DNA of 17,947 nucleotides from DATLYB01 sp964502525 (GCA_964502525.1 CAZCXH010000098.1:1-17947), one strand, 5' to 3'; positions 7,365-13,950 are shown, numbered from the stretch's first letter. Numbers and translations are program-made. Notes: generated by a model from the letters alone, not told the origin.

Positions 7365-7838
7365 ATGGATATCTGGCTGATTGCTGGCGTAATCCTTCTT
7401 GGATTGCTTATCGTGACAATCGAAATATTTTTTCTTCCCGGCACCACCATATTCGGGATTGTCGGGGGTATAATTGTGGTTGCCGGGGTTTATCTGGGTT
7501 TCTCGGAATATGGCATGAAAACAGGAAGCCTTATCCTTGGATTTACGCTGATAGCTACTTGTGTTCTGCTATATGCCGGATTCAAAACCTATAGTTCCGG
7601 CAAAATCGCTCTGAAAGAAGTTTCTGAAGGAAAGGCAACCGTTTTGGAAGATTCCCTGGCTAAGGTAGGTGACGAAGGCATCACGGTAAGCTATCTCCGC
7701 CCAAACGGAAAGGCGATGATCAACGAAAGCAAATTGGAAGTTTACTCTCTGGGCGAATACATCGAAAGCAACAAAAAAGTAAAAGTTGTAAAGATTGCGG
7801 AAAACAAGATATTTGTGAAACAATTAAACGAAATATAA
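7365..7838 (+). CDS. NfeD-family membrane protein
   Basis: A 157-residue protein of the short NfeD (NfeD1b) type, partner of flotillin-like proteins. Three hydrophobic segments cover about residues 5-25, 28-48 and 54-74, with the TIEIFFLPGTTIFGIVGG motif typical of NfeD. The C-terminal part (about 85-155) is the soluble OB-fold domain: GKATVLEDSLAKVGDEG, YLRPNGKAMINESKLEVYS and IAENKIFVKQL. The protease domain of long NfeD proteins is absent, as expected for this subtype. Its stop is 1 bp before the FloA ATG, so the two are translated from one transcript. Confidence 0.92.
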   Translation: MDIWLIAGVILLGLLIVTIEIFFLPGTTIFGIVGGIIVVAGVYLGFSEYGMKTGSLILGFTLIATCVLLYAGFKTYSSGKIALKEVSEGKATVLEDSLAKVGDEGITVSYLRPNGKAMINESKLEVYSLGEYIESNKKVKVVKIAENKIFVKQLNEI

Positions 7839-7839
7839 A

Positions 7840-8832
7840 ATGGGACCAGTTTTTCTCGTGCTTATCTCCGTTGCCGTTTTTGTCGGCATCTTCATCTTCC
7901 TCTACTTCATCCCCCTTGGATTGTGGTTCACAGCATGGGCGTCAGGAGTCAGGGTGAGCCTCATCCAACTCATCGTCATGCGCATCCGCAAAGTGCCGCC
8001 CAGCCTCATCGTGCAGCAGTTGATCACCGCAACCAAAGCCGGATTGACCATCACCGCCAACGATCTTGAAACACATTACCTTGCCGGTGGAAATATCACT
8101 ACCGTGGTCAATGCCATCATCTCAGCCGACAAAGCCAACCTTCCGCTTAATTATAAACTGGCGACCGCCATTGACCTTGCGGGAAGGGACGTGCTGGAAG
8201 CCGTGCAGATGTCGGTGAATCCAAAAGTGATTGACACTCCGCCCGTGACCGCTGTGGCGAAAGACGGCATTCAGTTGGTGGCGAAGGCGAGGATCACCGT
8301 TCGTGCAAACATCGGAAGACTCGTGGGTGGCGCGGGAGAAGAAACCATCCTCGCCAGAGTTGGCGAAGGCATAGTAACTTCAATCGGTTCTGCGCTTTCT
8401 CATAAGCAAGTGCTTGAAAATCCCGATTCCATATCTAAGGTAGTGCTGGCGAAAGGCCTGGATTCCGGAACCGCATTTGAAATTCTTTCCATTGACATTG
8501 CAGATATTGATGTCGGAAAAAATATAGGTGCCGTGTTGCAGATGGATCAGGCGAATGCCGACAAAAACATCGCGCAGGCAAAGGCGGAAGAAAGAAGAGC
8601 GATGGCGGTGGCGGTCGAGCAGGAAATGAAAGCCAAAGCGCAGGAAGCACGCGCCAAGGTAATCGAAGCCGAAGCTGAAGTACCTAAGGCAATGGCAGAG
8701 GCATTCCGCAACGGCAACATGGGCATCATGGATTACTACCGCATGAAAAACATCCAGGCTGATACGGATATGCGCGACTCTTTCTCAAAACCAGGACAAC
8801 AAAGCGGAAAGAAGGACGAGGCGAAGGGATGA
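7840..8832 (+). CDS. floA: Flotillin-like protein FloA
   Basis: A 330-residue SPFH-class protein, very close in length to Bacillus subtilis FloA (331). It scaffolds ordered lipid microdomains in the inner membrane. An N-terminal hydrophobic segment (about 4-32) anchors it. The FloA core follows: SGVRVSLIQLIVMRIRKVPP, LETHYLAGGNITTVVNAI, the PHB/SPFH region with DGIQLVAKARITVRANIGRLVGGAGEETILARVGEGIV, and LDIDIADIDVG-like text near residue 220. A long Ala/Glu-rich coiled coil (about 235-290) drives oligomerisation and is followed by a Lys/Asp/Gly-rich tail. It ends the lipoprotein-NfeD-FloA unit. Confidence 0.95.
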   Translation: MGPVFLVLISVAVFVGIFIFLYFIPLGLWFTAWASGVRVSLIQLIVMRIRKVPPSLIVQQLITATKAGLTITANDLETHYLAGGNITTVVNAIISADKANLPLNYKLATAIDLAGRDVLEAVQMSVNPKVIDTPPVTAVAKDGIQLVAKARITVRANIGRLVGGAGEETILARVGEGIVTSIGSALSHKQVLENPDSISKVVLAKGLDSGTAFEILSIDIADIDVGKNIGAVLQMDQANADKNIAQAKAEERRAMAVAVEQEMKAKAQEARAKVIEAEAEVPKAMAEAFRNGNMGIMDYYRMKNIQADTDMRDSFSKPGQQSGKKDEAKG

Positions 8833-8886
8833 GAAAGTTTCGGGGTTCGAGTTTGAAGTCTCGGGTTTAGCAACCGATTCTATCCT

Positions 8887-8894
8887 TAAATTTG
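8887..8894 (+). promoter_or_regulatory. Bacteroidota -7 box for tRNA-Arg
   Basis: TAAATTTG matches TAnnTTTG exactly and lies 18 bp upstream of the first base of the tRNA. A weak -33 candidate, TTTA, lies at 8866-8869 (17 bp upstream of the box). Confidence 0.55.
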
Positions 8895-8912
8895 CATACT
8901 GAAAATAAAACA

Positions 8913-8987
8913 GGTCCCGTAGCTCAATTGGATCAGAGCATCTGACTACGGATCAGAAGGTTTGGGGTTCGAATCCCTACGGGATCA
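8913..8987 (+). tRNA. tRNA-Arg (anticodon ACG)
   Basis: A full cloverleaf of 75 nt. The acceptor stem GGTCCCG pairs with CGGGATC (8980-8986, one G-T pair), followed by discriminator A. The D stem is GCTC/GAGC, the anticodon stem TCTGA/TCAGA, and the loop CTACGGA has anticodon ACG at 8948-8950. The T stem TGGGG/CCCTA encloses the loop TTCGAAT. The 3' CCA is not encoded. ACG is normally deaminated to ICG and reads CGU, CGC and CGA arginine codons. Confidence 0.96.
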
Positions 8988-8990
8988 CCG

Positions 8991-9037
8991 AAATTCCTGA
9001 TAATAAGTTGAAGTTCAACAAGTTATCAGGAATTTTT
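8991..9037 (+). terminator. Hairpin after tRNA-Arg, probable terminator
   Basis: AAATTCCTGATAA (8991-9003) pairs perfectly with TTATCAGGAATTT (9023-9035), a 13-bp stem starting 4 bp after the tRNA. An inner GTTGAA/TTCAAC hairpin sits within the loop, and a run of five T (9033-9037) overlaps the 3' arm. It is well placed to end tRNA transcription. Confidence 0.65.
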
Positions 9038-9044
9038 GTTTCTG

Positions 9045-9065
9045 GGGGAAACATAGGGGAAACAT
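9045..9065. repeat. Tandem GGGGAAACAT pair
   Basis: GGGGAAACAT occurs at 9045-9054 and again at 9056-9065, an 11-bp period, about 60 bp past the tRNA 3' end. Short direct repeats beside a tRNA 3' end can be recombinase arm sites, but no integrase gene is present. Confidence 0.4.
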
Positions 9066-9088
9066 TTTTAGGTGTTTCTACATACGGT

Positions 9089-9448
9089 TTAAAAGTTAGG
9101 GGTATAGGCGTACAACCCTTTACCAGCTTGCTTTGCAGCGAGATTGAGTATTTGAAAATCGGGCAACTTACTGCAACTATATTCATTCGCAGTCTTAGCA
9201 TATCCTTCAGTTAATAACCTTTCGTTCAGGCAGCTTCCATCAGGGAGTATCACATAAGCCAACTGCCGCTTGTAGAAATCCTGAAAATTATTTTTCTCGG
9301 TGATCAGAGTGACTTTCGTTCCCGGTGTTGCAATACTCAAAAGAAATCTTATTGCAAGCTGTCCCATGTATGCCATCGGTAAACAGGTTTCGCATCTTGT
9401 TCCTGATAGTACCAGATGGTATATCCTTCCGAAGGAGACCGGAGTCCT
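9089..9448 (-). pseudogene. Truncated staphylococcal-nuclease-like (SNase) gene
   Basis: The minus-strand frame from about 9448 down to the stop at 9089 encodes the C-terminal two-thirds of an SNase/thermonuclease domain. MGQLAIRFLLSIATPGTKVTLITE corresponds to the helix and strand after the active-site loop. KRQLAYVILPDGSCLNERLLTEGYAKT matches the family block R-x-L-A-x-V-x-x-x-D-G-x-x-V-N-x-x-L-V-x-x-G-x-A, and LAAKQAGKGLYAY is the closing helix. The N-terminal strands with the signature D-G-D-T and R-x-x-G-I-D-x-P-E are missing, and the frame is closed upstream by a stop (9449-9451). The first Met (9376) would give only 95 residues. The missing part has been replaced by repeat-like DNA, so the gene is almost certainly dead. 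Confidence 0.65.
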
Positions 9449-9467
9449 TCAGTCCAGTCATAGTTTC

Positions 9468-9490
9468 TTTTTTACACTTGTTTCGGGATA
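9468..9490. repeat. Dispersed 23-bp repeat, copy 2
   Basis: T6-ACACTTG-TTT-CGGGATA, 22 of 23 identical to 4565-4587 and in the same orientation. Read on the minus strand, both copies spell YPxTSVKxKL followed by TGA (copy 1 has G and N at the variable places, copy 2 E and K), so similarity extends a little beyond the 23 bp. Confidence 0.55.
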
Positions 9491-9513
9491 TCTGGATCTT
9501 ATTTTTCTGAGTC

Positions 9514-9531
9514 ATCTGCGTTATCTGCGTT
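9514..9531. repeat. Tandem ATCTGCGTT repeat
   Basis: Two perfect adjacent copies of ATCTGCGTT (9514-9522, 9523-9531) in the non-coding region upstream of the E1 gene. Runs of this type recur in intergenic DNA of many Bacteroidota; function unknown. Confidence 0.45.
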
Positions 9532-9601
9532 CTATATTTAATTTAAACAGCGTCATAGAAAAATCAAGGAATAAATCTTCAACACCGGATGTTCAATCCG
9601 C

Positions 9602-9609
9602 TATTTTTG
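9602..9609 (+). promoter_or_regulatory. Bacteroidota -7 box for the E1 gene
   Basis: TATTTTTG matches TAnnTTTG and lies 13 bp upstream of the ATG at 9623, implying a very short leader. No clear -33 TTTG is seen at the usual distance. Confidence 0.4.
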
Positions 9610-9622
9610 TATCATTGCCACC

Positions 9623-12034
9623 ATGCAGCAGGAAAAACTCTCAAAGGGAAAAATCGGCTATGAAGATTTCAGGAAGGTGATTCTTGATGACTATCGTCTT
9701 GCATGCGAAAGCAGGGAGGTGAGCCTGCTCGGAAGGAAAGAAGTGCTGTCAGGCAAAGCCAAGTTCGGAATTTTCGGTGGAGGCAAAGAAGTGCCGCAGA
9801 TCGCCATGGCAAAGACATTTCAAAAAGGCGACTTCCGTGCAGGATATTACCGTGACCAGACTTTCATGCTTGCGCTGGGCGAAGTATCCATTGAGCAATA
9901 CTTTGCGCAGCTTTATGCGAATCCGGACCCTAAGGAAGATCCGCATTCCGCAGGAAGGCAGATGAATGCGCACTTCGCAACGACTTTCGTAGATGAGGAG
10001 GGGGAGTGGCTTAATCTCATGGAACGGTATAATTCGTCTGCGGATGGTTCGTCAACCGGACACCAGATGCCGCGGGCTTTGGGCATGGCGCTCGCGTCAA
10101 AGCTTTTCCGGCAAAACAACAAATTGAAGGAACCTTACTTCTCAAAAAACGGAAACGAGGTTGTTTTCTGCACCATAGGAGATGCCAGCACATCCGAAGG
10201 AATTTTTTGGGAAGCGCTGAATGCGGCAGGAGTGATGAAGATTCCGCTTGCTATTTCGGTTTGGGATGATGGCTATGGAATTTCCGTTCCCTCGGAATAT
10301 CAAACCACCAAGGGAAGCATCTCTGAAGTGTTGCAAGGTTTTCGTTTGAATGAGAATGGCGATGGCATTGACATCTACGAAGTTTATGGATGGGATTATC
10401 CCGCGCTTTGCGAAGTTTATGAGAAAGGGATCAAAAAGGTTCGGGAAACGCATATCCCCGCTGTATTTCATGTTAAGGAAGTGACGCAGCCTCAGGGACA
10501 CTCCACTTCCGGTTCGCATGAGCGCTACAAGTCGAAGGAGCGGTTGGATTGGGAACAGGAGAATGACTGCATCAGAAAGATGCGCGAATGGATGATAAAA
10601 AATGCCATTGCATCGGTTGAAGAAATTGCCAGAATGGAACTGGAAGCGAAGAAGCGGGTGACGGAAGGGAAAAATACAGCATGGGAGCGTTTTCTCAATC
10701 CAACCCGCGCAGAAATAAACGAGATGGTGAAGATTATGGAGGAAATGGCGGCTGAATCGAGCCAGGCTGATGAAATCAATCAGCTTGTTGACGCTTTGCA
10801 CAACATCCGCGATCCCTTGAGAAGGGACGTGATGCACATGGCGAAGAAAGGATTGAGGTTAACCCGGCTGGAGCCTGCGCCTTCTCGGAAGAAATTAGTT
10901 GAAAAGAAAAAACAACTGGAAGCCGGAAGCAAGGAAAATTATCAATCGTATTTGCACAGCCAATCGAAATATAGCGCGATGAATGTTGAGGAAGTAAAGC
11001 CGGTTTATGACGAAGACTGCCCTGTGATGAACGGCTTTGAGATACTTAACAAATGTTTTGATGAGAATTTGAAACGCTATCCTTTAATGCTGGCTTTCGG
11101 TGAAGATGTTGGCAAAATAGGTGATGTAAACCAGGCGTTTGCCGGGATGCAGAAGAAGTATGGGGAGTTGCGAGTATTCGACACGGGCATCCGCGAAGCC
11201 ACGATAATCGGGCAGGGAATAGGGCTGGCGATGCGGGGGTTCCGCCCAATAGCTGAAATTCAGTATCTCGATTATCTTATTTATGGCTTGCAGCCGATGG
11301 TGGATGATATTGCCACGCTTCACTACCGTTCACGGGGCAAACAGGTTTGCCCGGTCATAGTGCGCACAAGAGGTCACCGGCTGGAAGGAATATGGCACAC
11401 CGGCTCACCGATGGGGATGCTTTTACATTCCCTTCGGGGCATGTATATTCTGGTACCGCGCGACATGAGAAGAGCTGCCGGATTTTATAATACCATGCTC
11501 CGTTCAAATGACCCGGCATTGATTATTGAATGCCTCAATGGCTATCGCCTGAAAGAGCGCCTTCCGAAAAACATTGCCGACTTCACCGTTCCGCTCGGAA
11601 TCCCCGAAGTGGTTAAAGAAGGGACTGACGTAACTGTTGTTACATACGGTTCATGTGTGCGCATCGCATTGGATGCGGCTAACATTTTGGATGAGGCCGG
11701 AATTTCATGCGAGGTGATTGACGTGCAAACATTGCTGCCATTTGATATTCATCATAAAATTGTTGAATCCATCAAAAAGACCAATAAAGTTCTTTTCCTT
11801 GACGAAGATGTTCCCGGAGGAGCCACCTCTTACATGCTACAGCAAGTAATGGAAGAGCAGAAAGCATTTCAGCTTCTCGACAGCGAGCCGAGAACTTTAA
11901 CCGCTGTTGCAAACCGCTCTGCCTATGGCTCTGACGGGGATTACTTCTGCAAGCCAAGCGTTGATGACGTGTTTGATGTTGTTTATGAGATGATGAATGA
12001 GTATGATCCGGGGAGCTTTCCTGAATTGTATTGA
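9623..12034 (+). CDS. Fused E1 alpha-beta subunit of a 2-oxoacid dehydrogenase
   Basis: An 803-residue thiamine-diphosphate enzyme carrying both E1 subunits of a pyruvate or branched-chain 2-oxoacid dehydrogenase complex in one chain, the usual arrangement in many Bacteroidota. It decarboxylates the 2-oxoacid and passes the acyl group to the lipoyl domain of E2. The alpha half (about 1-430) has YYRDQT (75-80) and the ThDP motif GDAST (186-190) to WDDGYGISVP (214-223), where the classic NN is DD. The beta half (about 468-803) has FGEDVGKIGD, DTGIREATIIGQGIGLAMRGFRP, LVPRDMRRAAG and DEDVPGGATSYM. E2 and E3 are not in the window. A TAnnTTTG box precedes it, and an inserted IVP cassette separates it from the hydrolase gene. 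Substrate (pyruvate or branched-chain) is not certain. Confidence 0.9.
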   Translation: MQQEKLSKGKIGYEDFRKVILDDYRLACESREVSLLGRKEVLSGKAKFGIFGGGKEVPQIAMAKTFQKGDFRAGYYRDQTFMLALGEVSIEQYFAQLYANPDPKEDPHSAGRQMNAHFATTFVDEEGEWLNLMERYNSSADGSSTGHQMPRALGMALASKLFRQNNKLKEPYFSKNGNEVVFCTIGDASTSEGIFWEALNAAGVMKIPLAISVWDDGYGISVPSEYQTTKGSISEVLQGFRLNENGDGIDIYEVYGWDYPALCEVYEKGIKKVRETHIPAVFHVKEVTQPQGHSTSGSHERYKSKERLDWEQENDCIRKMREWMIKNAIASVEEIARMELEAKKRVTEGKNTAWERFLNPTRAEINEMVKIMEEMAAESSQADEINQLVDALHNIRDPLRRDVMHMAKKGLRLTRLEPAPSRKKLVEKKKQLEAGSKENYQSYLHSQSKYSAMNVEEVKPVYDEDCPVMNGFEILNKCFDENLKRYPLMLAFGEDVGKIGDVNQAFAGMQKKYGELRVFDTGIREATIIGQGIGLAMRGFRPIAEIQYLDYLIYGLQPMVDDIATLHYRSRGKQVCPVIVRTRGHRLEGIWHTGSPMGMLLHSLRGMYILVPRDMRRAAGFYNTMLRSNDPALIIECLNGYRLKERLPKNIADFTVPLGIPEVVKEGTDVTVVTYGSCVRIALDAANILDEAGISCEVIDVQTLLPFDIHHKIVESIKKTNKVLFLDEDVPGGATSYMLQQVMEEQKAFQLLDSEPRTLTAVANRSAYGSDGDYFCKPSVDDVFDVVYEMMNEYDPGSFPELY

Positions 12035-12039
12035 ACACA

Positions 12040-12501
12040 CAATTAAAAATTAAAAATTTAGAATTAAGAATATTGATTATGCCGAAAGAAAATGTGATCC
12101 GGGGTAAGAGCTATGATTTTGCCATCAGGATTATTAAGCTCTATAAATATTTGGTAGAGAAAAAGAAGGAGTTTGTGCTATCAAAACAAGTTTTAAGAAG
12201 TGGGACGTCAATAGGCGCCAATGTAGAGGAGGCTGTCAGCGGATTGTCCAGGGCTGACTTCATCGCAAGAATGGGCATCGCTTACAAGGAAGCTCGTGAA
12301 ACTCATTTTTGGTTAAGGCTATTGCGAGATACAAGCTATATTACCATTAAGCAAGCAGAGAGTCTTTTGAGCGATTTAGAAGAAATACTCCGCATCATTT
12401 CCAAAATTTTAATTTCTTCAAAGCAAAAGAGCTGACCGGAATGAAGTATGGACTTTAGTACTATTACAATTCTTAATTTCTTAATTCTTAATTTTTAATT
12501 G
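12040..12501. mobile_element. Four-helix-bundle (IVP) cassette bounded by inverted repeats
   Basis: CAATTAAAAATTAA (12040-12053) and its perfect complement TTAATTTTTAATTG (12488-12501) bound a 462-bp segment. Further inside, both ends continue with looser AT-rich GAATTAAGAA-type units (12061-12070 and 12470-12487). The only gene inside is the four-helix-bundle protein. The left end lies 6 bp after the E1 stop; the right end contains the first codon of the next gene. The hexamer TTGAAC occurs at 12031-12036 and 12499-12504, a possible but overlapping target duplication. The layout suggests a small mobile cassette; no transposase is encoded. Confidence 0.6.
12079..12435 (+). CDS. Four-helix-bundle protein (23S rRNA IVP family)
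   Basis: A 118-residue protein of the 23S rRNA intervening-sequence protein family, the fold shared with the Avd accessory proteins of diversity-generating retroelements. Family markers are NVIRGKSYDFAIRIIKLYKYL, LSKQVLRSGTSIGANVEEAVSGLSRADFIARMGIAYKEARETHFWLRLL and ESLLSDLEEILRIISKIL, together predicting four amphipathic helices. The exact function is unknown; Avd-type relatives bind nucleic acid as ring-shaped pentamers. The ATG at 12079 is chosen over the upstream TTG at 12031 because the residues between (NTQLKIKNLELRILI) come from the AT-rich repeat. It sits alone inside inverted repeats between two unrelated metabolic genes. Confidence 0.88.
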   Translation: MPKENVIRGKSYDFAIRIIKLYKYLVEKKKEFVLSKQVLRSGTSIGANVEEAVSGLSRADFIARMGIAYKEARETHFWLRLLRDTSYITIKQAESLLSDLEEILRIISKILISSKQKS

Positions 12502-13338
12502 AACCTTTACCCCATCAACACAGGCTTCTTCAAACTCGATGGCGGAGCCATGTTCGGGGTTGTGCCAAAAACGCTGTGGAACAAGCTGAATCCTGCTGAT
12601 GAAAACAACCTTTGCACGTGGGCGATGCGCTGCCTGCTCATTGAAGAGGGGGATAAATTGGCGCTCATTGATTGCGGTATCGGGAATAAGCAAAGCGAAA
12701 AATTTTTCAGCTACTATCAGCCGCATGGGGATGATACATTGGAAAAGTCGCTGCAATCACATGGGTTTACCCCAGATGATGTTACTGACGTCATTCTCAC
12801 GCACCTGCACTTCGATCACTGTGGCGGTGCGATATGCAAGGCAGGCGAAGAATTTATTCCCGCTTTCAGGAATGCAACTTACTGGTCGGATGAAACGCAT
12901 TGGCAATGGGCGGTTCAGCCGAATGAAAGGGAGAAGGCTTCGTTCCTGAAGGAGAACATACTTCCCATTGAGAAAAGCGGGCAGTTGCGTTTTTTGAAAA
13001 AGGGAGATAAGGTTTTTTCAGGATTCGATTTTATACGCTCCAACGGACACACCGAAGCGATGATTATTCCGCATATCACATACAGGAACAAAACCATTGT
13101 TTACATGGCTGATCTGATTCCATCGTCAGGGCATATTCCGGTTACTTATGTGATGGGATATGATGTTCGCCCGCTTGTCACGATGAGCGAAAAAAATGAA
13201 TTCCTCGAAAAAGCCTGCCGGGAGAAATACATCTTGTTTTTCGAGCATGATCGTGCGGTGGAATGCTGCACTCTGCAAACGACTGAAAGAGGGGTGAGGA
13301 TGGATAAGGCGATGAAATTGGAGGAAGCGATTGGGTAA
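12499..13338 (+). CDS. Metallo-beta-lactamase-fold hydrolase
   Basis: A 279-residue metal-dependent hydrolase of the MBL fold, close in motifs to the AiiA/AttM lactonase-like group. The metal site is complete: THLHFDHCGG (101-110, HxHxDH at 102-107), His184 in SNGHTEA, Asp205 in YMADLIPSS and His250 in FFEHD. The typical N-terminus (LYPINTGFFKLDGGAMFGVVPK) is present. The start must be TTG at 12499 because the codon before it is TAA; the next Met (18, at 12550) would delete conserved residues. That TTG lies in the right inverted repeat of the IVP cassette. No signal peptide, so cytoplasmic. Substrate unknown; quorum-signal lactones are one possibility only. Confidence 0.85.
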   Translation: MNLYPINTGFFKLDGGAMFGVVPKTLWNKLNPADENNLCTWAMRCLLIEEGDKLALIDCGIGNKQSEKFFSYYQPHGDDTLEKSLQSHGFTPDDVTDVILTHLHFDHCGGAICKAGEEFIPAFRNATYWSDETHWQWAVQPNEREKASFLKENILPIEKSGQLRFLKKGDKVFSGFDFIRSNGHTEAMIIPHITYRNKTIVYMADLIPSSGHIPVTYVMGYDVRPLVTMSEKNEFLEKACREKYILFFEHDRAVECCTLQTTERGVRMDKAMKLEEAIG

Positions 13339-13351
13339 GGTCTCAAAAAAA

Positions 13352-13370
13352 AAAGCTGACTAAAGCTGAC
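13352..13370. repeat. Direct repeat AAAGCTGAC x2
   Basis: AAAGCTGAC at 13352-13360 and 13362-13370, spaced by 10 bp (one helical turn), overlapping the left arm of the palindrome at 13365-13386 upstream of the Hsp20 gene. Confidence 0.45.
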
Positions 13371-13386
13371 AAAAATCATTGTCAGC
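13365..13386. promoter_or_regulatory. Operator-like palindrome upstream of Hsp20
   Basis: GCTGACAA (13365-13372) and TTGTCAGC (13379-13386) are perfect inverted 8-bp arms around AAATCA. The size and TGACA-type half-sites suit a dimeric regulator such as a CRP/FNR-family protein; this is an inference. The TTG in the right arm (13379-13381) lies 21 bp upstream of TATTTTTA (13403-13410), a 7-of-8 match to the -7 box, so a regulator here would overlap the -33 element. No T-run follows, arguing against a terminator. Confidence 0.45.
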
Positions 13387-13399
13387 CACATCGTTGGAG

Positions 13400-13413
13400 G
13401 GGTATTTTTACCC
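13400..13413 (+). promoter_or_regulatory. Hsp20 -7 region and small hairpin
   Basis: TATTTTTA (13403-13410) matches TAnnTTTG at 7 of 8 places. It sits inside GGGTA-TTTT-TACCC, a 5-bp stem with a 4-nt loop. Either reading puts regulatory information 40-50 bp upstream of the Hsp20 ATG. Confidence 0.35.
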
Positions 13414-13437
13414 ATAAATTTTCAAACCAAAAAAATT

Positions 13438-13444
13438 AAGGAGG
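13438..13444 (+). promoter_or_regulatory. Strong Shine-Dalgarno of Hsp20
   Basis: AAGGAGG lies 8 bp before the ATG at 13453, a near-perfect anti-16S match. This is unusual here, since most other starts in the window have no such sequence, and suggests strong translation of the stress protein. Confidence 0.8.
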
Positions 13445-13452
13445 ACTAAACC

Positions 13453-13878
13453 ATGACACTCTTATCAAGAAGGTTTCCATCGCTGACAGGCATTTTTGAC
13501 GAACCATTTTTCAACCTCGACTGGCAGGGCAAAAAATCCTGGATGTTGGAAGTGCCGCCTGTCAACATTGTTGACAAAGGTGGCGAATTCGATGTCGAGC
13601 TTGCCGTGCCGGGAATGAAGAAGGAAGACTTCCACATCACCTGCGAAGACGGCTATCTAACTATCAAAGCCGAAAGGGAGGAGAAGAAAGAGGAAAAAGA
13701 CAAGAATTACACCCGCAGGGAGTATAACTATAACTCCTTTGTACGCTCATTCTCACTTCCCGAATCCGTGAAAGCTGACCAGGTGAAAGCAAAGTATGAA
13801 AATGGAGTGCTGAAGCTGACGCTTCCCAAAAAGGAAGAAGCTAAGTCGAAGCCGAAGCTTGAAGTGAAGATTTCCTGA
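13453..13878 (+). CDS. Hsp20 / alpha-crystallin small heat-shock protein
   Basis: A 141-residue small heat-shock protein, an ATP-independent chaperone that holds unfolding proteins as large oligomers. An N-terminal arm (1-35) contains the hydrophobic FDEPFFNLDW. The alpha-crystallin domain (about 36-128) has PVNIVDKGGEFDVELAVPGMKKEDF, the charged loop REEKKEEKDKNYTRREYNYNSFVRSFSLP and the signature AKYENGVLKLTLPKKEE (about 114-130). The C-terminal VKI in LEVKIS is the I-x-I-type motif that docks on a neighbouring subunit. It is a single-gene unit: its own operator-like palindrome and strong Shine-Dalgarno upstream, a strong terminator downstream. Confidence 0.95.
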   Translation: MTLLSRRFPSLTGIFDEPFFNLDWQGKKSWMLEVPPVNIVDKGGEFDVELAVPGMKKEDFHITCEDGYLTIKAEREEKKEEKDKNYTRREYNYNSFVRSFSLPESVKADQVKAKYENGVLKLTLPKKEEAKSKPKLEVKIS

Positions 13879-13915
13879 AGCAACCGGATGATTGTTCCAC
13901 AATTATTATAAGAAG

Positions 13916-13950
13916 CTAAGGCAGGGCGCACTACCCTGCCTTAGTTTTTT
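13916..13950 (+). terminator. Strong rho-independent terminator after Hsp20
   Basis: CTAAGGCAGGG (13916-13926) pairs perfectly with CCCTGCCTTAG (13934-13944), an 11-bp stem with loop CGCACTA, followed directly by six T (13945-13950). It is the best intrinsic terminator in the window and isolates Hsp20 from the next gene. Confidence 0.92.

Larger units (their letters stand above)
8988..9622. other. Gene-poor stretch after tRNA-Arg
   Basis: 635 bp with no intact gene. In order it holds the tRNA terminator hairpin, two copies of GGGGAAACAT (9045-9054 and 9056-9065), a GAAACA/TGTTTC hairpin (9059-9078), the broken nuclease gene (9089-9448), the dispersed 23-bp repeat (9468-9490), a tandem ATCTGCGTT pair (9514-9531) and the promoter region of the E1 gene. 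This mix is typical of a worn integration site next to a tRNA gene. Confidence 0.6.

Noticed and set aside
8841..8868. GGGTTCGAG...CTCGGGTTT-like tract after floA as a terminator
   Set aside because: The inverted bases are few and mismatched and there is no T-run.
10142..10837. Long open frame antisense to the E1 gene (231 codons)
   Set aside because: A shadow of the strongly coding plus strand; His/Phe-rich translation with no family features.
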